This document shows, one piece after another, positions 23,857 to 35,924 of a DNA stretch of 64,000 bases. Source of the stretch: Lytechinus variegatus (Eukaryota; Echinodermata; Echinoidea; Temnopleuroida; Toxopneustidae); the NCBI RefSeq assembly GCF_018143015.1, contig NC_054758.1:1546501-1610500 (forward strand), in the 5' to 3' direction. The notes beneath the pieces were generated by a model. That model was not told the DNA's origin. It saw only the letters and a program-made list of their open reading frames with translations, and did not search any database. A program made the position numbers and the translations under genes. The first letter of the stretch is position 1. The number at the start of each line of letters is the position of its first letter.

Positions 23857-24886
23857 GGCCCGTATTGCGCAAGGTCAGATCTCATCTAGTCTTTGCCCAA
23901 ATACCCTATATACACTAAAGTATGTAGGTAGATCGTTCCGTTTTTTACATAACGTCGAGACAAAGTTCGCTGCGGACTCTTGCTTGGCCTAGTCTGCAGG
24001 CACAGACCCTGATTGGAACTTTGATAAACTAGTGTGCCTCCACGCAAGGACTAAACACATACAGAACTTGCTGAGCAATAGGGCCTTCAGTACACAGGCT
24101 TGAGTAGGCTGCAATTCAGACCCTTTAATACTCGAGTGCAGACTATGCTTGTACGGGAATCTTGGGTGCGGTGGGGGTGACGTCCGCGGGGGGAGGGGGG
24201 TGTACACGTACACGGTCCTCTTCAGATAGGGTTCACTTTTTTTCCAGTTCGAATTAAGCCCCAAGCCAAATGAGTTAGAGAATGAATTACTTTTTTGTTA
24301 TTACTTACATACCAATAGCTCCTGCCCCCACTAGCATAACCGGATTCATGCTCTGTTTCCTTTGGGTAGAAAAATGTTCAAACGTGGCCAAGCGAGCAAT
24401 TATTATGGTGTAGGGAACAGAAACTTTTATTAATTTTTCTTTAATACCAAATTGAATATTGAACATTAATCATTCGACAAACTGATCATTATTATTGGTC
24501 GATCCAATGACCAATCAAGCAAGCAAGTAAGACATAAACCTAATGAGCAGAACGTTATTTAATTTGCGTCAGTTATAACGTCAAGTTGTTTCACGCATGC
24601 CCAGAGGCGATCTTTGGTTTTAGGTCTTCTTTGATTTTGTACACTGGTAGTATAGGTGTGTATAATCTTATGAAAAAAGGCAAGTTTTCTTTAATTCTGG
24701 TTATTTAGTTTTTATCAATTTCTCTCTATAAATTGCATATATTTTCTGATTGTGATTACATACAAGATTTTGCATAGAAAATCTAGCCTTTTAATGCAAG
24801 CACTTTGTGTAAGTTTACCTTATATCTTATTTTCATCGCAATACAAAGACAGCAGGTATGATCAACCTCGTTGCAAGTATTTTTTA
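23857..24886. other. Gene-free spacer
   Basis: About 1 kb between the MITE and the right arm of the inverted duplication. I see no gene, RNA or repeat family here, only a short G-run near 24189-24200. Confidence 0.4.
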
Positions 24887-25195
24887 CATGAATTCCCCGG
24901 TGAATAGGGTCGTCTGCATTTGACGTCATGCGAAATGAATATGCATTGTGTCTGTTCATAAGCCATGTCTTTTGTCTTTTGGCAATAACATATTTCATAT
25001 AATTGAATTGCTTTCCTCGGTTGGGTTATCAATTACCAGATTTGGTCTATTATCATGTGTTTTCAAATTGTGAGAAGAAGCCGATTATAGGGTGCCTATT
25101 TATAGATCCAATCTTCGTGTCAGAAACTTTTCAGTGGCAACGCATTTTCTTTGACTTAATTTCATGAAATTTGGTAACTAAAAGAATTGGACGAT

Positions 25196-26030
25196 TGATT
25201 GATTGCATTTATTCTTTTCATTCTAAAAATTAACAACAGTTACAATGTATAGCAAAACACAAAAATATAATGTACAGAAATGAAAAAAGGAAACCCACTG
25301 GAAAGCGAAGCTAGTTATTATGAGTTCCCTGCAATAAATAGCTAATTAAAGTACATCTTTGATCATAAATTCAAATCGTAGATTAAAAAGGTTTATACAA
25401 TGAAAAATAATATTACTTGGGTTAAGGTTTTTATGCCCACTATGTTACAATTAAGAAAAAAAGGTTATATCATACCCCGCTGTATAAAAAAAACATGATT
25501 TCAGGAGTGTGTGAACAGACAATCACTTTGAAAAGACAGGACGAATACTTAAAAACAACAACAAAAAACACACAAACCACAACAGGACAGAACAGGACAA
25601 GACAGCAAAAAACAAGAAAAAAAAAAACACTACAAAACATAGACAAACAGGAAAATAAGAAAAGCAATAGAAATAGACATTAAGGTGACAGGAAGAGAGA
25701 GTGGGAACAAAAAGAAATGTGAGAGGGAGGCGGAAACAGAAGAAGGAAGAAAATAAGAAGGGAAGAAGAACAAGATGTTCTGCTTACACAGAAATGTTTG
25801 AGTTCTGAGGTTTATACCCAAGAACATGAAGAATAAGAATTTTCTTTAACCCTCGACTGAAACTTAAATATGTTGGTTTGTTACGTAATGATTCTATAAG
25901 GGATTTCCAAAGTTTGATACCTGTAAAAATAAATGTTTCATTCAAAAGGATGGTTCTAGCTCTTGGTGGATGAAAGAGCCCGGAGGACCTAGTAGGATAA
26001 TGATGAATAACGACATTTTTAGTAAACATG
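25196..26030 (-). mobile_element. LINE 3' fragment inserted in the right arm
   Basis: The minus strand encodes a LINE RT C-terminal tail at about 25830-26020: HHYPTRSSGLFHPPRARTIL, then FTGIKLWKSL. Its 3' end is a (TGAT)n-like tail at the 25196 side. The left arm of the duplication lacks it: ACGAT at 25191-25195 and ATAACC at 26031 are joined as ACGATAACC in the reverse complement of 19622-19630. The insertion is therefore 835 bp and younger than the duplication. Only the last few hundred bases of a LINE are present, which fits 5' truncation. Confidence 0.85.
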
Positions 26031-26895
26031 ATAACCAAGTCAATACTCTCAAAGTGATTTATGCTTCTAAATATTGGAGAAAAAAATCATGAACGATATG
26101 TATTAACTGGGTTCTACCATTTATTACTTTTTATTATGTACATGTAGCTATATGTATTCATATGTTACGATGAGTAGAAGGGAAGGATATGAATACGCAT
26201 TTAATCCTATACTTAGACACTTTTTGAGAAAGGGTAGAGAAGTTAAACAATTATGACAGAATGATTTAGGGTAAGCATCGGCGGAAATGGGTTCCCTCTC
26301 CCCTATCCAAAAATAGTAGGGGGACACAATATAAATGTCTCCTACTATTTTTTTGGCCCTTTATGATGGAAAGAAATACATCATTAAACAACGAAATAAA
26401 GCAAGTATTTAGGACGGGATGACCTTACTTTTTAGAAAGAGAGATGTGGAGAAGACCAGCAATCATGACAAAATGATGTAAAGAGTAAGTGTGTGTGCGT
26501 TTGTTGGATAAATTATGCTAATTGAAAATTTATGATATCATAAAATCTCTTTTTTTTTCTTTCTTTTTTCCCCCTTTCATTCGTTTCTTATTCTTAGAGG
26601 CGGGTTGGTGTCTGATGTCGTAGAACTTGTTGAAGTGGGGTATCAGATTTTAATGTTTGGGGACACTTGATTTCCCATCATCACTTCGTTCACTCGACCT
26701 GCCCGTTAGCTTGAAAAAAAAAAACTTAAGTCTGGTTTACTTCAGTCATTCATTTCAAGCTCGGCGTGCTTATTTCTCTTCTGCAGCTCTCTACATCATC
26801 CCCGTTGTCATGCTATTCAATTTGCTATCACTTTTTTTAATCAAATTATGTTTCATCGTGTTGATGGAGAGTCCTCAGTTACGTCTATAACTGGA

Positions 26896-27127
26896 AGAGT
26901 AGTGGTGTAGTAGTTCCAATTCTCGCTTTTTAGGGTCGTGGGTTCGAATCCAAACTCAGACTAACGTCCTTGGGCAAAGCATCAATCCACACTTTTCCAC
27001 CCTCAATCCTGGTGCTATATAATGGGTACCCGGTAGGATACCATTGTACATGTAGCTTGTCCATTATTGTGTGCACCTCACTGACGACTGGTTTGAATAT
27101 TCCCCAGGGAGTGTGGGATGTGCACAT
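26896..27127 (+). mobile_element. tRNA-derived SINE, right-arm copy
   Basis: Same SINE as 18414-18634, now on the plus strand: GTGGTGTAGTAGTTCC, GGGTTCGAATCC, GGGCAAAGCATCAATCCACA, GGGTACCCGGTAGGAT. It is diverged from its partner by scattered substitutions and by an insertion of CTCACTGACGACTGG near 27077. Confidence 0.75.
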
Positions 27128-27584
27128 GTTGAGTAAAGGGACTGACTGATAGAATATTGCAGGGAAAATAATAGTTTTGTAAGATCTTAGATCCGCACTA
27201 GAAGGAAGAATACAGTCATTTAATTAATGGCTCTGAATACTGAGAGTAATCCATCAATTTTTTAATGTTGTCCAATGCATTTTGTTGTAATTTCTATACT
27301 GTTAACAAAACCCAACCAAAGATTATATATAACAGGATTTACAACATTATGACAAAGATGGGCCTACATAATTTCCCAGAAGTAAATGCGAAAAATCCAA
27401 ATTGTCTTCCTACAAACAGAGTTATCATAATGAGTTAGTTCTTCTTGGGGTTTTCGTCCTCCAAGATAGTTGTACTTCTTGTGAAAACCCCTCCTTGATT
27501 TCCTTAAGCACGTGACGGTGTTATAATTCCTATATCATTATGATCGATCACTCTTGTTTAACCAGAACATGTAATATCTAGGTA

Positions 27585-29060
27585 TAGACTAGGAGCCAGG
27601 GGGCTTTATTCAGAATTTTTGGTGGGGAAGGTTTGACAAGCTTATCCGGGGTAAAATTGTGCGCTGATTTCAAAAATGCCACTCTTATTGACCGTACTCA
27701 CGTCATTTTGGTCATCTTGGCCAAATTTTGGCCAAAAAAGACCATTTTGACCACTCTTTGGAAAATGGTCCTTTAACAGACTGCTTTTGTAGCCACATGC
27801 AATTAAAAGGGTCTATCTTAAGTAAAAATGCACACAGATTCCAGATAAAGTGCTTTCATTTGCCAAATCACAATAGCAGTGGTCATTTTGGCCATAATTT
27901 GGCCAAAAATGACAATTTTCATGATTTTTTGGCCGAAATGTGTTATAAATATTGATCAGAGCTTCGACGGGATGTTTTTAGAAATCCACATTTATTTTCA
28001 AAATGTGAGCTGGATCATATCCATCAACCTCGTGTAATTTATTCCGTCAGTTTTGACCTATTAGGGTCATTTTGGGTACTTTAGACATAACTGACCATTC
28101 GCGCAATTTGCATTATCAACTGTTCAAATAGGCAGGAAATTGAGGTCTTCAGCATGTTTTTTCTTCTTCCCTTATAAAATGAGAATGCATTTAAATGTCC
28201 TTCATGTGTAAAATTTATGCTGATTCCAAATATATCAGTCTAAATGACCCTATTTAACAGTTTAAGGTCAATTTTGCCACTTATGACCCTTAAAATGACC
28301 AATGACATCAGTTCAATTTATCTAAAAATACTTTGAATGTTGCCAGAATCGTAACAAGGGCATACTGTGACACCTAACATTGGTGTATTAATCCTTGAAA
28401 TTGAACATCTCAAAAGTATTTTGACCTCATGCAATTTATTCCATCAGTTTTGACCTACATGACCTATGAGGGTTACTTGGCGTACTTTAGCCACAACTGA
28501 CCATTCACGCAGTTTTGCATATATATAATAAACTGCACATAGACAGGAATTTCAGGTCTTCAGCGTGTTTTATCTTCTTCCCATATAAAATGGAAATGCA
28601 TTCAAAAGTTCATCTTATGTAAAATGTGATGCTGATTCCAAATATATCAGTCTTAATGACCCTATTTAACAGCTTTAGGTTATTATGGCCACTTATGGCC
28701 CTTAAAATGGCCAATAACATCAGTTCAATTTATCCAGAAATACTTCGAAAGTTACCAGAATCTTAACAAGGGTGTGCTGTAATACCCAACACTGGTGAAT
28801 GAATCCTTAAAATTGAGCATCCCCAAAGTTGACTACCTTGGTCATTTTGGCCACCTTGACCCCCCGGCCAGCCCTGCTCATTGTGTATGTTAATTCAGGT
28901 GATATCGAACATGGTGAGGAGAAATTTTGGATTGCGTTAATATTAGCATCAATTATTGTTAAATGGGGAAGTTTGAAAGCTTCTTGGTAAAAATCAATGA
29001 ATTTATTCCACACAGACCATAACTATTGGACTCTGTGGTCATTTTGACCACGTTTCCCTC
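27585..29060 (+). repeat. Palindrome left arm, outer part
   Basis: Complementary to 38900-41148. It contains about two of the ~400-bp units seen in the other arm; the landmark TCCTTGAAATTGAACATCTC at 28392 recurs as TCCTTAAAATTGAGCATCCC at 28804. A 75-codon frame at 27728-27955 has the same peptide as part of a 107-codon frame on the minus strand at 40778-41101 (GPLTDCFCSHMQLKGSILSK). No family is recognised. Confidence 0.8.
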
Positions 29061-29071
29061 TAGTCTGCTAT

Positions 29072-29166
29072 GCAGACTCTGAATGGCTCGTGAGTTGGGA
29101 TCTGCTACTGGTTTGCGAAGCAAACCAGCCTGAAAGGGGAGCGTAGCGAGCCATTTCAGAGTCTGC
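29072..29166. repeat. Long hairpin at left end of the 8-kb insertion
   Basis: GCAGACTCTGAATGGCTCG (29072-29090) pairs with CGAGCCATTTCAGAGTCTGC (29147-29166), with one bulged base. Within the loop, GGTTTGC-GAA-GCAAACC makes a second small hairpin near 29110-29126. Confidence 0.85.
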
Positions 29167-30085
29167 TTCTTCTTTGGAAATCTTGTTCCCACGGTCAAAA
29201 TAAGTACCACCCACCCAAAATTTCAGAGAGCTTTCATTGGATAACTTCATCTGTCTATCAACCAAATTTTAGGACCCCTGAAGAGTATAGATAATCCCCT
29301 ACTTTAACCACAGAGCCATGAGCAGGGTTATTATGTAATACCCTGGCTCAGGCCATCAGACAGTGTTTACATATGACATTCCACTGAGCAACTGCATGTA
29401 TGGCTCCATGGCCCAAACCGATACATTTCATATTATTATTGTGTATGCATGGTAGTGGATAGCTCTATGGTATTATCAAACACTTTTCATCATATCAAAC
29501 TCATTCAATTCAATTCAATCTTTATTTCACAAATAGGATAAAAATACAAGGAAACATCAAATAATGCAATTAGATAATAAAAATAAATTGCGTGGCTTCC
29601 CATGAAGGTAATATAACCTGTGAGGCTGGATCACCAGAACATAGTAAAAACACAATTAATACAAAACAAAATCTCATATCATTATAATAATTAGTGCAGA
29701 AAAAGGAGAAAAAAAAACAACAACACATTACAAAGAATTTGAGTTGAGGGGTCTATACAGCACAAGTATGCATTGATATCAACTGTGAGAATTACTGATA
29801 ATCATTTCCTAGAAAATTTGTATACTGTTTTCTAAAGGGAGATAAAAATTGTGAATTAGTTATTATTTGGGGAATCTCATTCCATTGTTTGGGACCTACA
29901 TAACCCAGCTTCGTGACTAGACCTGATAGACCATAAATGAAATTTATTGGAAGAACGGGCATTATGGTTATGAACTTGATTACTGTATTGAAAAAAATCT
30001 GAAAACTACATGGGTAGCAACCTCTGCTTGTACTTATACATAAATATTGTGAGTTCTTGCTTATTAATATCATAAGGACAGTTTC

Positions 30086-30689
30086 TTAAAGTTCAAGACC
30101 ACCCCAGGAAAATGGGAAAATGCTGACTTGTACTGAAAAATCAAACTAGCATATAGTGCTGAAAATTTCATCAAAATCGAATGTAAAATAAGAAAGTTAT
30201 GACATTTCAAAGTTTCGCTTATTTTTAACAAAATAGTTATATGAACGAGCCAGTTACATCCAAATGAGAGAGTCAATGATGTCACTCATTCGCTATTTCT
30301 TTTGTTTTTTTATTGTTTGAATTATATATTTCATTTTTTACGAATTTTACGATTATGACCTCCTTGCCTGAAGCACAAAATGTTAAAATAATGGAATTCC
30401 ACGTGTTCAGGGAGGAATGAAACTTCATTTCACATGACAATGACAAGAAAATAAATATATTTCGTATTTCATATAATAAAATACAAAATAAATAGTGAGT
30501 GGATGACGTCATAGTCTCCTCATTTGCATACCAGCCAGGATGTGCACATAATTTAAATTAAGCGAAACTTTGAAATGTCATGACTCTTATTTTAAATCCG
30601 ATTTTGATGAAATTTTCAATGTTATGCTTGTTGGATTTTTCTCTTTTTATTCAAATCAACCTTTTTGTTGGGGTGGACTTGTGCTTTAA
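30086..30689. mobile_element. TTAA-type MITE family 1, copy A
   Basis: Starts TTAAAGTTCAAGACCACCCC and ends GGGTGGACTTGTGCTTTAA. Ends and subterminal parts are inverted copies: CTGAAAATTTCATCAAAATC faces GATTTTGATGAAATTTTCA, and TGACATTTCAAAGTTTCGCT faces AGCGAAACTTTGAAATGTCA. The centre has GAATTCCACGTGTTCAGGGA, which is a good landmark for orientation. No coding capacity. Confidence 0.88.
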
Positions 30690-31293
30690 AGGTCAAGTCC
30701 ACCTCAGAAAAATGTTGATTTGGATCAATGGAGAAAAATCAGACAAGCACAATGCTGAAAATTTCATCAAAATCGGATGTAAAATAAGAAAGTTATCACA
30801 TTTCAAAATTTCGTTTATTTTTAACAAAATATTTATATGAACGAGCCAGTTACATCCAAATGAGAGAGTCAATGATGTCACTTATTCGCTATTTTCTTTT
30901 GTTTTTTCTTGTTTGAATTATAGAATATTTCACTTTTTACGAAATTGACGATTATGACATCCTTGCTGAAGCACAAAATGTTAAAATAATGGAATTCCAC
31001 GTGTTCAGGGAGGAATGAAACTTCATTTCACATGACAATGACAAGAAAATAAATATATGTCGTATTTCATATTATAAAATACAAATGAAATAGTGAGTGA
31101 TGTCATCGGTTCCTCATTTGCATACCCACCGAGATGTGCATGTAACTGTTTTGTGAAATGAAGCGAAACTTTAAAATGCCATATTACTTTCTTATCTTAC
31201 ATCCAATTTTGATGAAATTTTCAGTGTTATGGTTGCTGAAATTTTCCCATTTTGTTCAAATCAAGTCATTCTTGAGGTGGACTTGTCCTTTAA
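30686..31293. mobile_element. TTAA-type MITE family 1, copy B
   Basis: Starts TTAAAGGTCAAGTCCACCTC on the same TTAA that ends copy A, and finishes GAGGTGGACTTGTCCTTTAA. Same orientation as copy A, judged by the central CACGTGTTCAGGGAGGAATG at 30996. This makes a head-to-tail pair with one shared TTAA. Confidence 0.88.
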
Positions 31294-31575
31294 ATAAATG
31301 CACGGATAGTGCTAGGTAATGGAAAGTGGTAATTATTCTAAGTTTCTTTTGAATTTTGAATATTGAGTCCAAATTCATATGAGGTTACATTGGTATTGCA
31401 ATATTTTAAATAAGAGAATGGAATGGTATAAAGTTATCAGATTTTTATGAAGCAAACTACGCTTAAGTTTGTAAATTAAACCAGTATTCCTTAAAACATG
31501 TATCATAATGGTACTTAAACTCGAAATATTATCCAACTCAAAAACACCATTCTCATAGAGTTCAGAACTTGAATA

Positions 31576-32154
31576 ATAGATCCGATTAAATCGGATTTAT
31601 TTGATTTAAATCAGATTTTTTTAATTTTAATATGATTTTTTCTAACAGATTTTTTTTTTAAACAAAGCGCAAACACCCAAAAGTTAACCCTTTACACTGA
31701 CATCAATTTTAAGATCAAACATTTCACCACTAAGAATATTCTTAACTATTTCATAATCAAATCCAGTCAAAATATAATTTACAGAAATTATTAAAGCCAT
31801 GAATAGGCTGACATTTTCTGCTGTGTCTAAAGTGAATGTAGAGAGCTTCTACTGATTGGTTCAAAGGAACTGTCATTGTACAGCTAATGCTGCAAAGTTG
31901 GTGTTCATTTTAAAACTCTGAACATTTAATGAGAATCAGTTTATTTGGAAGAATTCCATGACTCAGAGATTCAAATTCTCCAAAGAGAAACATTTTTTAA
32001 TTCTTATTTTCAAGCCAATGATTGAAGATCATAATGTTAAAGAAAACTGCACTTATCTTTTGTTTGTTTCAACCCCAAGTTGTTCTTTGAGCCACAGTTG
32101 GAACAACTGTTTCAAAGCATTGGCTTGCAAAACTTTGACCGACTGCATTCAACC
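31576..32154. other. Gene-free stretch
   Basis: A GATT/ATTT-rich self-complementary patch at about 31580-31640 (TCCGATTAAATCGGA) and plain AT-rich sequence. Bases 32079-32150 are repeated on the far side of the next MITE. Confidence 0.45.
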
Positions 32155-32737
32155 TTAAAGAAATGGACCGGGCTGAAAATATTCACATCTAAATATATAG
32201 AGTAAAGAGATAAAAGTTTCACCAAAATTTGATGATAAATAATGAAGTTATTGTATTTTTAAATTTATCAGTATTTTGTGAAAAACAGTTATATTTACAT
32301 CGTCATGAATATTCATTTGATGTCACATCCCATCTTTCCTTTTTCTTATAACACGAAATCATAATTATTTCAATTTTTCATACATGTGTAAATAATGTGT
32401 CTCCATTATGATGAAATAAGTGGCGGCAATAAATAACTAATGTACTTAATTAGTTCTCAAATCAATTTTTTTAGTTCTTGGTTAATTTTTTTTTTAATAA
32501 ACCTAATATCATATAATTATAATGAAAAGAACAAGTGGAGATATGCCACCATCAGCCCAACTAATGGATATTCATGAAGACAGCCTAGAAATGTTTCACC
32601 GGAAAGATGGAAAAGAAATCTTTAAAATTCAATAACTTTGTTATTTGTTATGCGATTTTGATCACATTTTCAGCATTTTGAATTTTACTCCTTAATCAGT
32701 GAGATATAAATTTCTCCAGCCTGGACAATTCCTTTAA
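32155..32737. mobile_element. TTAA-type MITE family 3, copy 1
   Basis: Starts TTAAAGAAATGGACCGGGCT and ends CCAGCCTGGACAATTCCTTTAA. Inner pairing includes GAAGTTATTGTATTTTTAAA with TTTAAAATTCAATAACTTTG, and TATTCATTTGATGTC with a matching TGGATATTCATGAAG side. About 583 bp, no coding capacity. The second copy is at 47205-50071. Confidence 0.8.
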
Positions 32738-33069
32738 GTTCTTCTTTGAGCCATAGTTGGAACTATTGGACTATTTCAAAGCATTTGCTTGCAAATTTTT
32801 GACAAACCTGCAAGTTGATTTAAATGATTTCTTTCATAAACTTGAATACCAGTATTTGGCAGTTGTTAGAAGTTTCGCAAAAATAAGAAACAGGTTCCCT
32901 TATACTACTGTGTCGGCCTATTTATTTGGATAAGACATATAAAAGAATAAAATGATAAACTATGGGTGTCATGGGCGTAATGGGTCACCAAGGACATTGC
33001 AGAATTTCACTTTTATTGTACTCCATTAAAAACATTCACTTAAAAATGTACAAACATAAATCCTTTTGA

Positions 33070-33123
33070 CAAAGGGCACTAAAATGTATAGTTGCTATGA
33101 TTTAGTCATGTTAGTGCCCTTTG
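33070..33123. repeat. Hairpin, 17-bp stem
   Basis: CAAAGGGCACTAAAATG (33070-33086) faces CATGTTAGTGCCCTTTG (33107-33123), 16 of 17 pairs, with a 20-base loop. It could be the end of an unrecognised small element. Confidence 0.75.
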
Positions 33124-33636
33124 CCAAGAACATTCATACATTTTAAAAATAAAAATGTACATTTTACTGAATCTTTTTCAGTGAACTGGCTGAATGAAGC
33201 ACAATCTCACTCAGAATGTCTGAACAGGCTTTTTCTAGTAGGATCCAAGGTTATAACCCATCCTGGCAAAATTTATGTTGAGATTCAGCCTAATAAGTTC
33301 AGAGTTCCTGTACTTTTCTTTCTTGAAAACTGTCCTCTAAAACACTTCTGAAGTTTGACAAAAAGAAATAAGAACTTTGTTTTACTATCTACAAAGTCCA
33401 CTCATACGTATACAACATGTACAAGTCGAGTAGGTGTCCCATATAGGCTACATGTACATCTTTGGTTTTGCAAGACTGACTTGATTTTGATTTCAATTGT
33501 TATGAGTAGATATAAAGGGTTTATTCCTCTTCTCATGATATAAAGTTGGTAAAATCTTACTCTTTTGAATTTAAAAAGTAAAACTGCCACAAACAATAAA
33601 AAATCCCAAATTTGTAGATGTTCGAATGGAAGTGAT

Positions 33637-34383
33637 TTAAGGACAAATCATGCACCCCAACAAAAAGCTGCTTTGAACATGTTGAATAGTAAGAGAAAAT
33701 CAGACAAGCATAACACTGAAAATTTCATCAAAATCCAATCTAAAAGAAGAAAGTAGTTTTAAAATTTTTCTTAATTAAAAAAAAATAGTTGTGGTTATAT
33801 GCAAATCCTTGTCGGTATGCAAATGAGGGGACCGATGACATCACTCACTTACTATTTATTTTGTATTTTATTATGTGAAATATGAAATATTTTTATGAAC
33901 AAAAAAATCATCCCCCCTGAACATGTGGGATTACATTGTTTTAACATTTTGTCGTTCAAACAAGAGGGTCCTATTTTCTAAATTCGTAAAAATTGAAATG
34001 TTGTATAATTCAAAAAGTGAAAATACAAAAGAAATAGTGAGTGAGTGACACCATCGACTCTCTGATTTTCACATCACTGAATTGTCCATAATAACTAAGG
34101 GCCTTTTCATAAAGCTGTTCACAAGTTCTTACGCCATAAATCATCGCCAATATATATACTGTTTACCACAAGAAAGGATCAACAATCGTTCTTAAAGTCG
34201 CTCTTACGAACAGCTTTATTAAACACCCACCGGTTTTGTGAAAAATAAGCGAAACTTTAAGATGTTATATTACTATTCTATTTTACAGCCAATTTTGATG
34301 TAGTTTCTAGCGTTATTCTTGTTTGATTTTTCTCTATTTCATTCAATTAAACTTTTTTTTTCTTGGGTGGATATGACCTTTAA
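33637..34383. mobile_element. TTAA-type MITE family 1, copy C, with a smaller MITE inside
   Basis: Starts TTAAGGACAAATCATGCACC and ends GGGTGGATATGACCTTTAA. It is more diverged than copies A and B. At 34099-34228 it carries a 130-bp element with the inverted ends GGGCCTTTTCATAAAGCTGTTC and GAACAGCTTTATTAAACACCC. The smaller element therefore inserted into copy C. Confidence 0.78.
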
Positions 34384-34694
34384 ATCAATAATGATTTGAA
34401 AAAAATAATCATCATAGTGATTTAAATCAGCCGATCCTGCTGAATGAACTGAATATGAAAACAATTAGCTTTGTCAACACATGCAATGTCGATGCCAAAG
34501 ATGTGAAAGTTGCATATAGTTATGCCCGGGAGCTACATGTACATGCCTTGATGCTTTATTTACTAGTGCAAACTGCTTACATGGATAATTATTTTGTTTC
34601 CAAATATTAATTTGTTGGATTTGAATTGTGGAAAGTAGGTCAGATCTTTGTTGTCTGTTAAATATGTGCTTACCAGTTATATTGGCTGTATTGT

Positions 34695-34900
34695 ATGCTA
34701 TTTATATCATTTCATAGGCGGATCCAGGGTGGGCCCGAAGTGTCCGCCCCCCCCCCCCCCCCCTATATTGGCAGAACGAAAAGAAGGAAAACGGCGGAAA
34801 TAAAAAAGAAAAAGAAGGGAGAAGAGAGGAAGAAGAAAAAAAGAGAAGAAAGACAAGAGAATAAAATAAGGTCAGGGGAACTCCGGGAAAATAACAAAAA
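34695..34900. repeat. Poly-C and purine-rich repeat
   Basis: GGCGGATCCAGGGTGGGCCC, then a run of about 18 Cs near 34746-34763, then a GA-rich tract. This GGATCCAGGG-poly(C) layout is a dispersed repeat style seen several times in the window. Confidence 0.6.
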
Positions 34901-34904
34901 TATG

Positions 34905-35420
34905 TGAAATTTTCGCTCCCGCTTCGCGCTGACATTTCCTGTTCGATGAGATACATATCTTATTTCAGTTCGGACATCGAGCTTTCATTATTTTGTCTTA
35001 CAAATGATTTTTTTTCATAAGTGCTTTGTAAAATGTCAATTTTATGGTGTGAATATCAACATTTTCAGCTTTCGCTGTGCGTTCGCATGATGTAATTTGT
35101 CAAGTACTGTACATATTGTCTTTGTGTATTACATTAAAGTTTCAAAATATCCCTTCTGAGGTGTCTGATTGTGAAAAAGTAGGCATATGAGCTAGCGCTC
35201 TGCGCTAGCATTTTTGATTGGTAGGTCCAGTATACCTGTATATTAATTCTATTACACACTACTTAAAATCCCCTTTTTATGGGATTTCATAAAACATGTA
35301 AAAACTTAGAGTCGGCTTGCGATTTGCGTTTGCATGAATTGTTAAAAATATCATCCGTGCATCCTATTCATAATACAATGTGCTTTAAAATGTCCAGTTT
35401 TCAGGCCGCAATATCAACAA
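34905..35420 (+). repeat. Array of diverged units with a GCG hairpin motif
   Basis: TTTTCGCTCCCGCTTCGCGCT near 34910, TTTTCAGCTTTCGCTGTGCG near 35064, GAGCTAGCGCTCTGCGCTAGC near 35190 and CGGCTTGCGATTTGCGTTTGC near 35311 repeat at about 120-155 bp. The sequence between them is poorly conserved. The same motif makes up the array at 48330-48760. Confidence 0.65.
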
Positions 35421-35924
35421 GTTTCACGCTCTATATTAGATACGGAATAAAATAATAACACTTTTATGAATTCCAAATATCTAAATTGTCTGTTTTTCAG
35501 AATAGAATATCGACAAGTTTCTATGATTTTGATGTGATGAACAGTGTATATTTCAGGGGACGTGGAATGGTTTTCAAAGTGGGGGCTGATGACGAAAAAG
35601 AAATCACAATCATATATACATGTATGGTCATTTTTACGATTATCATGATTATGTACACGGCTTTGGAACTGGGTCCCCCCCCCCCCTTGCTTCCGCGGCC
35701 TCTGTATTTCATGTGCAATGGCGATGTCTGAATCTCATCTCAAGAAATATGTATACAATTTATCTTTATTTGATATTAGCCATAAAACAAAACATCAACA
35801 CATTCACAATAGGCTTAATGAAGACAGAAAACATTTAAGTCGAAAGAATAGAATTACATGTATAAAGAAAATGTGAAGCTAAATGTTAATGGCAGGGCAA
35901 TTACAAGACTTAATTTATTAAGAT

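Larger units (their letters stand above)
24887..27569 (-). repeat. Inverted duplication, right arm
   Basis: Reverse complement of 17285-19935, with two large differences: a LINE fragment inserted at 25196-26030, and about 720 bp absent between 27380 and 27370 on the left-arm map (TTCTGGGAAA joins directly to ATGTAGGCCC on the minus strand). An open frame of 77 codons at 26657-26890 matches one of 96 codons at 18616-18906 in the left arm (FPSSLRSLDLPVSL, VYFSHSFQARR, YFSSAALYIIPVVMLFN). I do not recognise this peptide, and its conservation may only reflect the duplication. Confidence 0.83.
29505..31575 (-). mobile_element. LINE 3' fragment, split by two MITEs
   Basis: On the minus strand the outer part (31294-31575) encodes a LINE RT thumb (NTGLIYKLKRSLLHKNLITL). 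The inner part (29505-30085) continues with NCPYDINKQELTIF and ends in GPKQWNEIPQII, a 3' UTR and a TTCAATTCAATC tail region near 29507-29520. The two parts join in register across the MITE pair at TTAA, so the MITEs entered this LINE. Several frame changes show it is dead. Confidence 0.75.
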
